The position numbers were made by a program, and so were the translations under genes. From the NCBI GenBank assembly GCA_900313615.1, contig OMRP01000018.1, forward strand, positions 1-44,259: a stretch of DNA of 44,259 bases, in the 5' to 3' direction. Origin of the DNA: an uncultured Prevotellaceae bacterium (GTDB lineage Bacteria > Bacteroidota > Bacteroidia > Bacteroidales > Bacteroidaceae). Numbering within the stretch: the stretch's first letter is position 1; the number at the start of each line of letters is the position of its first letter. Shown piece by piece: positions 25,747 to 34,513 of this stretch. The notes under the pieces were generated by a model, which saw nothing but the letters and a program-made list of their open reading frames with translations, was not told the DNA's origin and searched no databases.

Positions 25747-28700
25747 ATGAAAACAATGAAGATGGCATTCTTGGTGCTGTTGGCCTTCTTAGGGGTGCTA
25801 CAAGTCAATGCACAGTATCTTGTGGATTTCAATGAGGCGATAACCATGCCCACCAGCAATACGGCTAACCCTTTGTTTGAGGTGGCTACGGGCTGGACGC
25901 GCATAGCACAGTCTCGAGAGGGAGACGGCTACGGACCCTATTACATGATATATTCATATTATAGTGACAAGGGAGTAGACGACAGCGGAACTCTTTGTGC
26001 CAATGCACAGATAGCACCACAGTCAACCTACGACGGCACCATAGAAACTGTGCACGACTATATCGTGACGCCGATAGTGGAAGGCACAGTCACCTTGCAA
26101 GTGAAGGAATCTAACCTTTCCAGCAATACGTACAAGGGTTTTGTGGAGTTCTACAAGGCGAGCGATGATGGCAAGAGCGTGGGCGAAAGACTCACAGCCA
26201 TATTGACCGACGCTGATGGCAACACCACGACACTCAACCAGAGTGGATTCGTAACCGCTACCATCCAATTGTCTGCACCCACACGCATTGCCATACGTGG
26301 GCAACATGTTTACTTCGACAACTTTACAGCTACCCATGCCACACTGCCGGAGTTAAAGGCGCTGACTATACAAACCATCTCCTCGGCGACGGTGCGCAAC
26401 GGCAATAACTATGTTGACGAGAATGCTGATGGCACATTTAATGTTAAGTATACCGTTACGGTAAAGAACACGGGTACGGTCAACCTTGTGAGCGGCACAA
26501 CAGACAACTATGCCCTGCGCGTGTTCCGACGTGGCTATCAGTCGACACAGTTCTCCAATGACTTCCCCGTGCCCGTCGACATTGCCGTGGGAGCAACAGC
26601 TACCTTCGACATTGACGTGGTGATGCCTGCAACGGCCGTCAGTAGTAACCGATGGGCTTACTATGATGTGGAAGACCGTCTTTCTGGTAATATTAAGCAG
26701 GGTTATTGGACCTATGTGCAAGAATTGGCACCGCGTTTTATTTTCAATACTGCCGACTATTCCATTTCCGACCCCAATAACGCATCAAGCCTTTCGTCAG
26801 GGGTGTCCCTTGGCATCATCACCGAGGAACAGGTGCTTCATTACATGGTGTGGAACACGGGCAATGCACCCCTCACCGTGCAGTCCATAGCTGTTCCCGA
26901 CGGTTTTACCTCTTCTGTCACCAATGCCTTCGTGCTGGAAGCAGGCGAGAAGAAAATGGTGGATGTGGCCCTGCCCATCACCACACCAGGTATTTACTCT
27001 GGTAATATCGAAGTGAAGTACCTTGATAAAACGGGTTCGGAAAAAACCTATACGCTGCCCATCTCGGGTACCGTGGCAGACCCGTCGAAGAATGTGTTCA
27101 CCTTCGATGATGGAAATGGTAATGCCAAGTTTCCTGAAAACTCGGTACATCCCGATGGTGTGTATATATCCTACGACAGCAATTCACAAAACTATTACAT
27201 GCAGGGTGCTTCGGGCAAGAATGTGAAATTCATCACACCGCTCATGACCGCCACAGCTGGAGAGACTTTCACTTTCGACGCATGGATGCCATCCTATAAC
27301 AATTTGGCGCAACTGACGGTTTATACCTCTACCGATCGACAGCACTGGACTGAGCTGAAACAGGTGAAATACAGTGAAATGTCGACAAGCGCCACGACCT
27401 TTGCGGCAACTATCGTCGAGGCAGGGGACGTCTATCTGGGCTTTGAACTTAAATTCACAGTGCTCGACAACATTTACGGACTGACTTTGGCTGAAGCGCC
27501 GGCACACGATTGGTATCTTGTGGACTCGGATATTCCCACCAAGGGCACGCAGAATGTTGATTTCACAGCTACAGCTCAACTCAAGAACATCAGTGCCTTG
27601 GTGGCTGAGGCCGCAGACTCCTACACCGCTACGCTCTATCTAGGTGACGAGATGGTGTCGGCTACTGCCGTGGCCTTAGGTACCAACCCCAAGACCAACA
27701 CCTATTCATCGAGTGGCAACAACGACAATATCGCTGATCCCGCCAACTACATGTTCTCCTTCAAACCGCATGCATCGGGCAGTTTTAACGCCTATATCGA
27801 GTTCAAGAATGGCGACTACGTGGTGCTGACAGACCCTGTGGAGGTGACCATTGCCGAGGAAACCATCGCCACCGACCTGACTATTGGTGCCGCATCGACG
27901 GCCACGGACAATAACTCTCCACTCAACCTTAATTACAACAATAGCGAGAGCGTGTCGCTCTATAATGCTGCGATGCTGGCCAACTATGGATTGAAAGCGG
28001 GCGACAAGATCAAAACCATCACCTATAAGGCCTATAAGACCACTGATCCGAAAACCACCATCTTCAGTGCCTATTATGAGTGGACCGATGAACAGACGCA
28101 GTCACAACCCACCGAAAAGACAGCATACAGCACATCTGGCATGACACCTATCGTGGAGAACGAACGTCATACGTGGCAACAGACGGAGTCGAATGTGTTT
28201 GAGGACTACCTGGTGTTTTCTTTCGCTGAACCGCTGGTTTATGAGGAGGGCAAGAGCCTACGCATCGTGGTTCGCTCGGAAAATGAGGCGGAAACAAATA
28301 ATTACGCGTCGGTTTATTTTGAGAAGGGTGACTACGGCAACCATTACTACCACCGCAACGACAGCCGTTCGGATGTGAAAGTGGTGGTCGACGGCAGAGA
28401 GGTGGACTCAAAAGTCGGCATTTATGCTGATTGGTATGCTGGCAACAATCCCGTAATCCACCTAGAGTTGCTTGTGGAGCCCGTGAGCATAGCTGGGCAA
28501 GTGACCAGTACCGAAGGACAACCCATTGAGGGCGCCACGGTGACGGTGTATAATGAGGAGAATGATGTGCAGTATCAGGGTACTACGGATAGCAACGGTC
28601 ATTATTCCATCGGTGTGATACAGGGTACACTGACATACGTGGTCACTGTCATTGCCGATGGTTACGAGGAAGCATCGGCAGAGGACATCACCTTCACCGA

Positions 28701-29313
28701 GGGCAACGTGACGCAGGACTTCACGCTCACCGAGGCCATGCCTGAGACCGTGACTGTCACGCTCACCGCCGATGGTACGTCGTACAGTGGCAAGTGGGCC
28801 CTCGACTTCTCTGGTCTTGACATTATGGCCTATAAGGCGACACAGAAAAATTCCAATACTATCCATTGCGAGAGCGTGACCATCGTGCCCGCCAACATGG
28901 GCATCATCATCAAAGGAACGTCCGGAGAATATCAGGTGCCTACAACAACGGAGGAGTCAACGGATGATTTCACCGACAACCTGCTCGTGGCGAATGTCGA
29001 TGAGGAGTATATCGTGACTGCTGCCGACGAGGGTTTCATATACCGCTATGTGAACAAAGAGGGCACAGCGATGTTCCAGAAAGCCGTGGCAGGACAGAGG
29101 GTGAGTGCCGGCAAGGCGTATCTCCGACTCGCGGAAGCCAGTGCGCTTGAGTTCATCGGTTTTGAGGAGAGCACCACTTCAATTCATTCTTCACTATTCA
29201 CAAGTGATAATGATGCTGGCGTGTGGTACTCCATCGACGGACGCAGGCTCAATGGCAAGCCTACTCAGAAAGGCGTATATATCGTGGATGGGCAGAAAGT
29301 AATAGTGGAGTAA
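25747..29313 (+). CDS. Large secreted modular protein, second of two tandem paralogues
   Basis: 1188 residues with a signal peptide (LQVNAQ). It follows the module order of the protein at 21587: J-like domain ending VYFDNFTA, Ig-like domain, Hydin-like domain (LHYMVWNTGNAPLTVQSIAV), second J-like domain ending LDNIYGLTLAEAPAHDWY, CARDB-like domain, beta module (YGLKAGDKIKTITYKA), CnaB-like domain (about 914-1000, IAGQVTSTEGQPIEGATVTV) and tail WYSIDGRRLNGKPTQKG then VYIVDGQKVIVE. Several anchor phrases are nearly identical between copies, so this is a tandem duplication that has since diverged. The start at 25747 is chosen because both copies share the GCTTATGAAAA context. It is probably transcribed with the mini-protein and pepD genes that follow. 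Confidence 0.85.
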   Translation: MKTMKMAFLVLLAFLGVLQVNAQYLVDFNEAITMPTSNTANPLFEVATGWTRIAQSREGDGYGPYYMIYSYYSDKGVDDSGTLCANAQIAPQSTYDGTIETVHDYIVTPIVEGTVTLQVKESNLSSNTYKGFVEFYKASDDGKSVGERLTAILTDADGNTTTLNQSGFVTATIQLSAPTRIAIRGQHVYFDNFTATHATLPELKALTIQTISSATVRNGNNYVDENADGTFNVKYTVTVKNTGTVNLVSGTTDNYALRVFRRGYQSTQFSNDFPVPVDIAVGATATFDIDVVMPATAVSSNRWAYYDVEDRLSGNIKQGYWTYVQELAPRFIFNTADYSISDPNNASSLSSGVSLGIITEEQVLHYMVWNTGNAPLTVQSIAVPDGFTSSVTNAFVLEAGEKKMVDVALPITTPGIYSGNIEVKYLDKTGSEKTYTLPISGTVADPSKNVFTFDDGNGNAKFPENSVHPDGVYISYDSNSQNYYMQGASGKNVKFITPLMTATAGETFTFDAWMPSYNNLAQLTVYTSTDRQHWTELKQVKYSEMSTSATTFAATIVEAGDVYLGFELKFTVLDNIYGLTLAEAPAHDWYLVDSDIPTKGTQNVDFTATAQLKNISALVAEAADSYTATLYLGDEMVSATAVALGTNPKTNTYSSSGNNDNIADPANYMFSFKPHASGSFNAYIEFKNGDYVVLTDPVEVTIAEETIATDLTIGAASTATDNNSPLNLNYNNSESVSLYNAAMLANYGLKAGDKIKTITYKAYKTTDPKTTIFSAYYEWTDEQTQSQPTEKTAYSTSGMTPIVENERHTWQQTESNVFEDYLVFSFAEPLVYEEGKSLRIVVRSENEAETNNYASVYFEKGDYGNHYYHRNDSRSDVKVVVDGREVDSKVGIYADWYAGNNPVIHLELLVEPVSIAGQVTSTEGQPIEGATVTVYNEENDVQYQGTTDSNGHYSIGVIQGTLTYVVTVIADGYEEASAEDITFTEGNVTQDFTLTEAMPETVTVTLTADGTSYSGKWALDFSGLDIMAYKATQKNSNTIHCESVTIVPANMGIIIKGTSGEYQVPTTTEESTDDFTDNLLVANVDEEYIVTAADEGFIYRYVNKEGTAMFQKAVAGQRVSAGKAYLRLAEASALEFIGFEESTTSIHSSLFTSDNDAGVWYSIDGRRLNGKPTQKGVYIVDGQKVIVE

Positions 29314-29378
29314 GGAGAAAAAGGCAAGAATTATCCCACAGGCTAATAACTTGTCAACTAATAATAAACTAATAAACA

Positions 29379-29585
29379 ATGAAAAAAACATATATATCAC
29401 CTACTACGAAGTGGGCAGACATCAACGAAGAGGCGCTTTTGCTAGGTATCTCCGAACCCATTATAGGTGACACCGATCCCTATCCCGAAGCGACCAACGA
29501 AGGTCTTTTCGATGAAGAGGATGATTATAACAATTATTATAGTTCTTATAACCAGTATCTTAACCGTAAATTATGGGAGAAATGA
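29379..29585 (+). CDS. Mini-protein of the MKKxYIxP type, copy 2
   Basis: 68 residues, starting MKKTYISPTTKWADINEEA and ending RKLWEK. No signal peptide. The second half is acidic and unusually tyrosine-rich (five Tyr in DYNNYYSSYNQY). It aligns with the mini-protein at 25264 over the first 23 residues and at the terminal WE. It lies 65 bases behind the second large paralogue, and its stop codon overlaps the pepD start (ATGA), so pepD translation may be coupled to it. Function is unknown. The conserved pairing with a large exported protein suggests a partner, a chaperone-like factor or a secreted signal, none of which can be shown from sequence. Confidence 0.75.
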   Translation: MKKTYISPTTKWADINEEALLLGISEPIIGDTDPYPEATNEGLFDEEDDYNNYYSSYNQYLNRKLWEK

Positions 29586-30997
29586 TATACGATATTTTTC
29601 GCCAATTGAATGCCATACCCCGTCCTTCGCATCATGAGGAGCGGGTGGCTGATTTCCTCTGCCAATATGCGGAGAAACTGAACCTGGAATATGACCGTGA
29701 CGACCATAACTGCGTGGTGATACGTAAGCCCGCTTCGCCGGGATATGAGAACGCCACACCAATAGTGTTGCTCAACCATATGGATATGGTGTGTGTGGGC
29801 TTTGAAGACCCCCTCAATGACCCCGTGGTGACCTACGAGGATGAGGGGTGGCTCAAGGCACGTGGCACCTCGTTGGGAGCCGACAATGGCATCGGTTTGT
29901 CGATGGCGTTGGCTGTGCTTGCCGATGACAGCATACAACACGGTCCCCTTGAGGTGATGACCACCACCAATGAGGAGGATGGCATGAGTGGCGCAGCCAA
30001 TCTCAGCCCTAACTTCCTCAAGGGGCGTAAGGTCATCAATCTCGACTCAGAAGATTACGACACCATCACCACAGGAGCTGCAGGGGCATACTTGCAGGAA
30101 CACCGCCTGCCCATACACTGGTTGCCTGACCCAGGAGGCAAACGGCGTTGGTATCGCATCACCATCGGCGGTTTGCAAGGAGGCCATTCGGGAGTGGATA
30201 TCAATAAGGGAAGGGCCTCGGCCACGGTGTTGGCTTGGGCCATGCTCGCTGCCATTTACAATGAGGTGGACATCGCATTGGCATCGCTCTCAGTGGGTGA
30301 GGCCAACGCTTCAATAGCCACGCATGCGGAGATTGTGCTCACCGTGCCGTCGGGCGAGGCTGCTGAATATGTGAAGGCACAAGAAGAGGCTTTTAATGAA
30401 TGGTTGCGAGAAGAATATGGTGACCGTGAGCCTGGTGCTTTCTGTCGCATAGAAAAAGTAGAGGCGGCAGAGCGCGTGATCGACGACAATGACTTCACGG
30501 CACTGATGACGGCGCTCGAACAGATTCCACAGGGTGTGGTGGCCATGAGCGAGACGATGGCCGACACTGTACATACATCGAACAACGTAGGACGGGTGAT
30601 AGCCACCGACGAGGCGTTTGTGGTGACTACCCACACACGCAGTTTCTCTGATAGCGACATGGCATTGTTGGCAGCGGATATCAAGGATGTGTTTGCAGAA
30701 CAAGGAGGCTCATCGACAACCATCATGGAGGCTCCGGCATGGCAAGAGAACCAACAATCTGATTACCTGCAACAGGTGGGTGATGTGTTTGAGAAGGTGC
30801 TGGGTTGGCGCCCACGTCCTGTCGCCATGCATTTCGTGCTCGAGGCGGGTTATTTCGTCAGGAAATATCCTGGCATCGAGATAGCCTGTATCGGTCCGCG
30901 AATCCTCGAGCCACACAGTGTCAACGAACGGGTGCAGTTGTCAACAATAGATGATATTTGGCAGGTTCTCGTAGAGTTGTTGAGGCAACTCAAATAA
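29582..30997 (+). CDS. pepD: Aminoacyl-histidine dipeptidase (M20C family)
   Basis: Cytosolic zinc dipeptidase that hydrolyses Xaa-His and other dipeptides, supplying amino acids from peptides. About 471 residues. Visible landmarks are IPRPSHHEE near the N-terminus, the first metal site His66-x-Asp68 in NHMDMVC, the bridging Asp101 in TSLGADNGIG, the catalytic/metal pair Glu131-Glu132 in TNEEDGMSG, the GGLQGGHSGVDIN dimerisation-domain entry, and EAGYFVRKYPGIEIACIGP with PHSVNERV at the end. Length and order match E. coli PepD. Two starts are possible, 29573 and 29582. The latter overlaps the mini-protein stop as ATGA and is preferred. It is odd that a housekeeping peptidase gene is coupled to a mini-protein gene in a secretome operon. 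Confidence 0.93.
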   Translation: MIYDIFRQLNAIPRPSHHEERVADFLCQYAEKLNLEYDRDDHNCVVIRKPASPGYENATPIVLLNHMDMVCVGFEDPLNDPVVTYEDEGWLKARGTSLGADNGIGLSMALAVLADDSIQHGPLEVMTTTNEEDGMSGAANLSPNFLKGRKVINLDSEDYDTITTGAAGAYLQEHRLPIHWLPDPGGKRRWYRITIGGLQGGHSGVDINKGRASATVLAWAMLAAIYNEVDIALASLSVGEANASIATHAEIVLTVPSGEAAEYVKAQEEAFNEWLREEYGDREPGAFCRIEKVEAAERVIDDNDFTALMTALEQIPQGVVAMSETMADTVHTSNNVGRVIATDEAFVVTTHTRSFSDSDMALLAADIKDVFAEQGGSSTTIMEAPAWQENQQSDYLQQVGDVFEKVLGWRPRPVAMHFVLEAGYFVRKYPGIEIACIGPRILEPHSVNERVQLSTIDDIWQVLVELLRQLK

Positions 30998-31017
30998 AGA
31001 ATTTCGTTAGGTCTTTT

Positions 31018-31065
31018 GTCTTCATGAAGTGCACGAATAAAGTTTGATAATGATATCATGAAGAC
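31018..31065. terminator. Inverted repeat between pepD and rnhB
   Basis: GTCTTCATGA (31018-31027) and TCATGAAGAC (31056-31065) are exact complements separated by 28 bases. The position between convergent genes suggests a terminator, though the loop is long. Confidence 0.5.
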
Positions 31066-31068
31066 TAA

Positions 31069-31110
31069 CCTTTTGTGGGGGTAGGGGTCTTTCCCTTACT
31101 CCTCAAAAGG
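31069..31110 (-). terminator. Hairpin overlapping the rnhB stop codon
   Basis: 31069-31086 pairs with 31093-31110 at 13 of 18 positions (CCTTTTG outer arm). The arm nearer the gene includes the last codons and TAA of rnhB. Confidence 0.5.
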
Positions 31111-31704
31111 TAGCATAGGTGAAGTGTCGCCCAACAGGTTATAGGTCATGCGATGGTAAGGTGTGGTGCCATACTGTCGGATGGCCTCGCGGTGGTCACG
31201 GGTGGGGTAGCCTTTGTTTTTGCGCCACCCATACTGCGGATAATCCTTGTCGAGTTGGTCCATGTAGTCGTCGCGGTAGGTCTTGGCCAAGATACTGGCG
31301 GCTGCTATGGAAAGATATTTGCCATCGCCTTTGACGATGGTAGCATAGCGTATGTCATGGTAGGGCTGGAAACGGTTGCCGTCAACGATGATGGCGTCGG
31401 GGCGTAATTCCAGCTGGTCCAAGGCCCGGTGCATGGCGAGGATGGAGGCCCTTAGGATGTTTATCTTGTCAATTTCCTCGGGTGTGACGATGCCCACGGC
31501 CCATGCTAAGGCATCATTCTCTATCACCTCACGCAATGTATGCCGTTGCTTGTCGGTGAGTTGCTTCGAGTCGTTGAGTTCTGCATTTTGGTAGTCGGGT
31601 GGGAGAATGACGGCAGCAGCAAAGACACTGCCTGCAAGACAGCCACGTCCGGCTTCATCGCATCCAGCCTCGATGCAGTTGGGAAAATGATAGGGCAATA
31701 ACAT
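31096..31704 (-). CDS. rnhB: Ribonuclease HII
   Basis: Cuts the RNA strand of RNA-DNA hybrids and starts removal of single ribonucleotides from DNA. The 202-residue protein shows the four acidic residues at almost the E. coli positions: Asp16 and Glu17 in GCDEAGRGCLAG, Asp108 in IIVDGN and Asp127 in VKGDGKY, then AAASILAKTYRD and the YGWRKNKGYPTRDH segment. The ORF could start at 31803, but that extension translates an intergenic TTGAATTTTGAG-type word repeat, so the ATG at 31704 is taken. It is the last gene behind sufS on the same strand, 105 bases away, and is probably read through from it. Confidence 0.95.
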   Translation of the reverse strand: MLLPYHFPNCIEAGCDEAGRGCLAGSVFAAAVILPPDYQNAELNDSKQLTDKQRHTLREVIENDALAWAVGIVTPEEIDKINILRASILAMHRALDQLELRPDAIIVDGNRFQPYHDIRYATIVKGDGKYLSIAAASILAKTYRDDYMDQLDKDYPQYGWRKNKGYPTRDHREAIRQYGTTPYHRMTYNLLGDTSPMLPFEE

Positions 31705-31809
31705 AACTTTGAATTTTGAGTTTTGAATGTTGAATGGTCGCTCATGCGATTTGGAATGCAACAATTTTTCGGTCAATGACCTCAACAACCCGTCAACAAT
31801 CAATAATCG
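31705..31809. repeat. TTGAATG-type words between sufS and rnhB
   Basis: TTTGAATTTTGAGTTTTGAATGTTGAATGG-type words occupy 31708-31737. Similar words recur at 6600-6616 and 35275-35297. No promoter is seen. Confidence 0.5.
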
Positions 31810-33024
31810 TTAGAACATCTTGCTTACTCTTCTTACACCTTCCACGAGTGCGTCAACCTCGTCGAGCGTGTTGTAGAGAGCGAAAGAAGCGCGCACGGTG
31901 CCCAGTATTCCGAAACGGTCCATGAGAGGTTGGGCACAGTGATGTCCAGTGCGCACGGCAATGCCAAGACGGTCGAGCAAGGTACCCATGTCGAGGGGAT
32001 GGATGTTGCCCACGAGGAACGACACCACGGCATCTTTCTCTTGAGCCGTGCCGATGAGTCGCATACCCTCGATGGTTGACAGCTGTTCCATGCAATGGCG
32101 GGTGAGTGCCTGTTCATGGGCGCGGATATTGTCCATGCCCAAGGCATTCACATAGTCGAGAGCAGTGGCCAGTCCTACGGTGGCTATATAGTCAGGTGTG
32201 CCGGCTTCAAATTTCAGCGGTAAGCGTTCGAAAGTGGTCTTCTCGAAACTCACATGTTCTATCATCTCGCCACCACCTTGATAGGGAGGCATACGATCGA
32301 GCCATTCCTCCTTACCATAGAGTACGCCGATGCCAGTAGGCCCGTACACCTTATGACCGCTGAATGCGAAAAAGTCGCAATCGAGCGCCTGAACGTCGAT
32401 AGCCAGATGGGGGGTGCTCTGTGCACCGTCGACCATCACGGGTACATTGTTCTCGTGTGCGATGGCGATGATTTCCACTATAGGATTGATGGTACCCAGC
32501 ACATTGCTCACATGTGTGACACTCACCAGTCGAGTGCGTTCGGTGAACAGTTGGCGGTAGGCTTCAACATCTAGTTCGCTGCTGTCGTTGACGGGAATGA
32601 TGCGTATGGCGATGCCCCGTTTGGCAGCCATCAGTTGCCAAGGCACAATGTTGCTATGATGCTCCATCTCGCTGATAATCACCTCGTCGCCTTCGTGCAT
32701 GAAGGCTTCGGTGAACGAGGATGCCACAAGGTTCATGCTCTCTGTGGTTCCTCGTGTGAAGATGATTTCCGAGGTGCTACGTGCGTTGATGAAGCGACGT
32801 ACCGTCTCACGCGCCGCTTCATGCTGCTCGGTGGCCTGCTGTGAGAGGTAATGAACGCCGCGGTGAACATTGGCGTTCACATTCAGGTATTCGTCGCGCA
32901 TGGCATCAAGCACACACAGTGGTTTCTGTGTGGTGGCACCATTGTCGAGATATACCAAAGGTTTTCCATACACCTCTCGACTGAGAATGGGGAAATCGGT
33001 TCGGACGGCGTTTATATTGAACAT
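31810..33024 (-). CDS. sufS: Cysteine desulfurase SufS
   Basis: PLP enzyme that takes sulfur from cysteine as a persulfide for Fe-S cluster assembly. 404 residues; PLP-binding Lys225 in FSGHKVYGPTGIG, active Cys363 in RTGHHCAQPLM, and group II features such as THVSNVLGTINP and VDGAQSTPH. It is last of the sufB-sufC-sufD-sufS set. No sufE or sufU gene lies in the window, so the sulfur acceptor must be encoded elsewhere. Confidence 0.96.
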   Translation of the reverse strand: MFNINAVRTDFPILSREVYGKPLVYLDNGATTQKPLCVLDAMRDEYLNVNANVHRGVHYLSQQATEQHEAARETVRRFINARSTSEIIFTRGTTESMNLVASSFTEAFMHEGDEVIISEMEHHSNIVPWQLMAAKRGIAIRIIPVNDSSELDVEAYRQLFTERTRLVSVTHVSNVLGTINPIVEIIAIAHENNVPVMVDGAQSTPHLAIDVQALDCDFFAFSGHKVYGPTGIGVLYGKEEWLDRMPPYQGGGEMIEHVSFEKTTFERLPLKFEAGTPDYIATVGLATALDYVNALGMDNIRAHEQALTRHCMEQLSTIEGMRLIGTAQEKDAVVSFLVGNIHPLDMGTLLDRLGIAVRTGHHCAQPLMDRFGILGTVRASFALYNTLDEVDALVEGVRRVSKMF

Positions 33025-33029
33025 TGAAT

Positions 33030-33146
33030 GAAGGTTTAGTGTTGCGGGCTAAAGGTTTAGAATAGAGGGTTAGAGTTTAGGGTGGAGGGTTTAGTGTTTA
33101 GGGTAGAGGGTTTTTGGGACTATTCTCTTGCTCCTTGCCCTTGCTC
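33030..33146. repeat. GGTTTAG/GGGTTTAG word repeats between sufD and sufS
   Basis: Words such as GGTTTAGTGTT, GGGTTAGAGTTTAGGG and GGGTAGAGGG repeat from 33039 to 33112. They are followed by complementary-type CTTGCTCCTTGCCC words (33127-33147) that run up to the sufD stop codon. Confidence 0.65.
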
Positions 33147-34490
33147 CTATTTACACAACTTACACCCCTCGCATTTATTCAGTTCACCACGGAAGCGTTT
33201 CTCTACAAGGTACCGTAGGCGGTCGCGCAATGGCACCAACGCTATCTGCTCAATTACCTCGCCTACGAAAGCCTGTTGCAGCAACGTCTTGGCCTCACGC
33301 AGCGATATGCCTCGCTGCCGCATATAGAATAGGGCGGCCTCGTTGAGTTGACCTACCGTGCTGCCATGTGAACACTTTACGTCATCGGCATATATCTCGA
33401 GCATGGGTTGGGTGAACATACGGGCATCGGGGGTGACGCACAGGTTCTGATTCGTTTCCTGTGACTCTGTTTGTTGGGCGCCGGGGCGCACTAGCACTTT
33501 TCCGGCAAAGGCACCCACTGCCTTTTCGTCGAGCACGTATTTATATAGTTCGTTACTGGTGCAGTGGCTGGCAATATGGTCGATGAGCGTGTTGTTGTCC
33601 ACATGTTGTTCCTTGTCGGCTATGACGCAACCATTGAGTATGCACGAGGCACCTTCGCCGCGCAGCATCACGTCAAGACGGTTGCGTGAGGTGCCGTTGT
33701 GTAGGATGATGTTGCCATGATGGAACAGACTCTGTGCTTGTTGGTCGACAAACACATTGCTCACACGGGTATTGCGGTAATGCGTCTCTTCGAGGCAGTA
33801 CAGTTGGAGCGATGCCCGCTCGCCCACAAATACCTCCACCACCTGGGTGGTGAGGAATGGCAGGTCGTCGGCGGCATGGTCGCAGAAAAGAAGTGTAGCC
33901 TCGGCGTCCTCATCGACGATGATGAGCACGCGGCGGTTTGCCATCAGTGCCACGTCGGAACGCAGGATATTGATTACCTGTATGGCTTTGTCAGCCTTTA
34001 CGCCACGCTTTACATGGATGAGCAATCCATCTTGGGTGAGCATGGTGTTGAGGGCTGTTACGGCATCGTCGGCACACTGAGCCAACTGCCCGTAGTGTGC
34101 AGCCACGAAGTCGGGGTGATCTTTGGCATAGGCTTTGAGCGAAGCCACTTCCACCCCTTCGGGCAATATGTTCTTTGGCTGTGAAGCACCATGGAATGCA
34201 TCATTGATGACGAAAAAGAGTTGAGTGCTCAGGTTGGGCACGTCGCAGCGGAACGCTTCATAGGGATTGACAGGTATGTCAAGCCGTCGCAGGTTCAGTC
34301 CATAGTCAGGTGCGAAGAGCGTCTGCATGTCGGTATAGCGGTAACGCTCCACCTTGCGTGAGGGGAATCCCAGCCTTTGGAAATCATCGGCCGCCGCATC
34401 GCGCAGGGCGTTCATCACTGCCGCCCCATGTTGGTGTATCAATGCCCGTTGGCTACGATAGAGTTCTATGTATTGTTGCTCACTCTGCAT
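33147..34490 (-). CDS. sufD: Fe-S cluster assembly protein SufD
   Basis: Scaffold subunit that forms the SufBC2D complex. 447 residues with the SufBD beta-helix core, including DVKCSHGSTVGQLNEAALFYMRQRGIS and the helical C-terminus (EVIEQIALVPLRDRL). Start ATG is 23 bases after sufC. The last residues carry a CxxCxxC array, Cys440, Cys443 and Cys446, at the very end (GELNKCEGCKLCK), which E. coli SufD lacks as far as I recall and which could bind metal or a cluster. Confidence 0.94.
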   Translation of the reverse strand: MQSEQQYIELYRSQRALIHQHGAAVMNALRDAAADDFQRLGFPSRKVERYRYTDMQTLFAPDYGLNLRRLDIPVNPYEAFRCDVPNLSTQLFFVINDAFHGASQPKNILPEGVEVASLKAYAKDHPDFVAAHYGQLAQCADDAVTALNTMLTQDGLLIHVKRGVKADKAIQVINILRSDVALMANRRVLIIVDEDAEATLLFCDHAADDLPFLTTQVVEVFVGERASLQLYCLEETHYRNTRVSNVFVDQQAQSLFHHGNIILHNGTSRNRLDVMLRGEGASCILNGCVIADKEQHVDNNTLIDHIASHCTSNELYKYVLDEKAVGAFAGKVLVRPGAQQTESQETNQNLCVTPDARMFTQPMLEIYADDVKCSHGSTVGQLNEAALFYMRQRGISLREAKTLLQQAFVGEVIEQIALVPLRDRLRYLVEKRFRGELNKCEGCKLCK

Positions 34491-34513
34491 ACTGAAGGTT
34501 TAGTGTTGATGGC

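Noticed and set aside
31705-31803. N-terminal extension of RNase HII
   Set aside because: It translates the TTGAATTTTGAG words of the spacer; the conserved protein starts at 31704.
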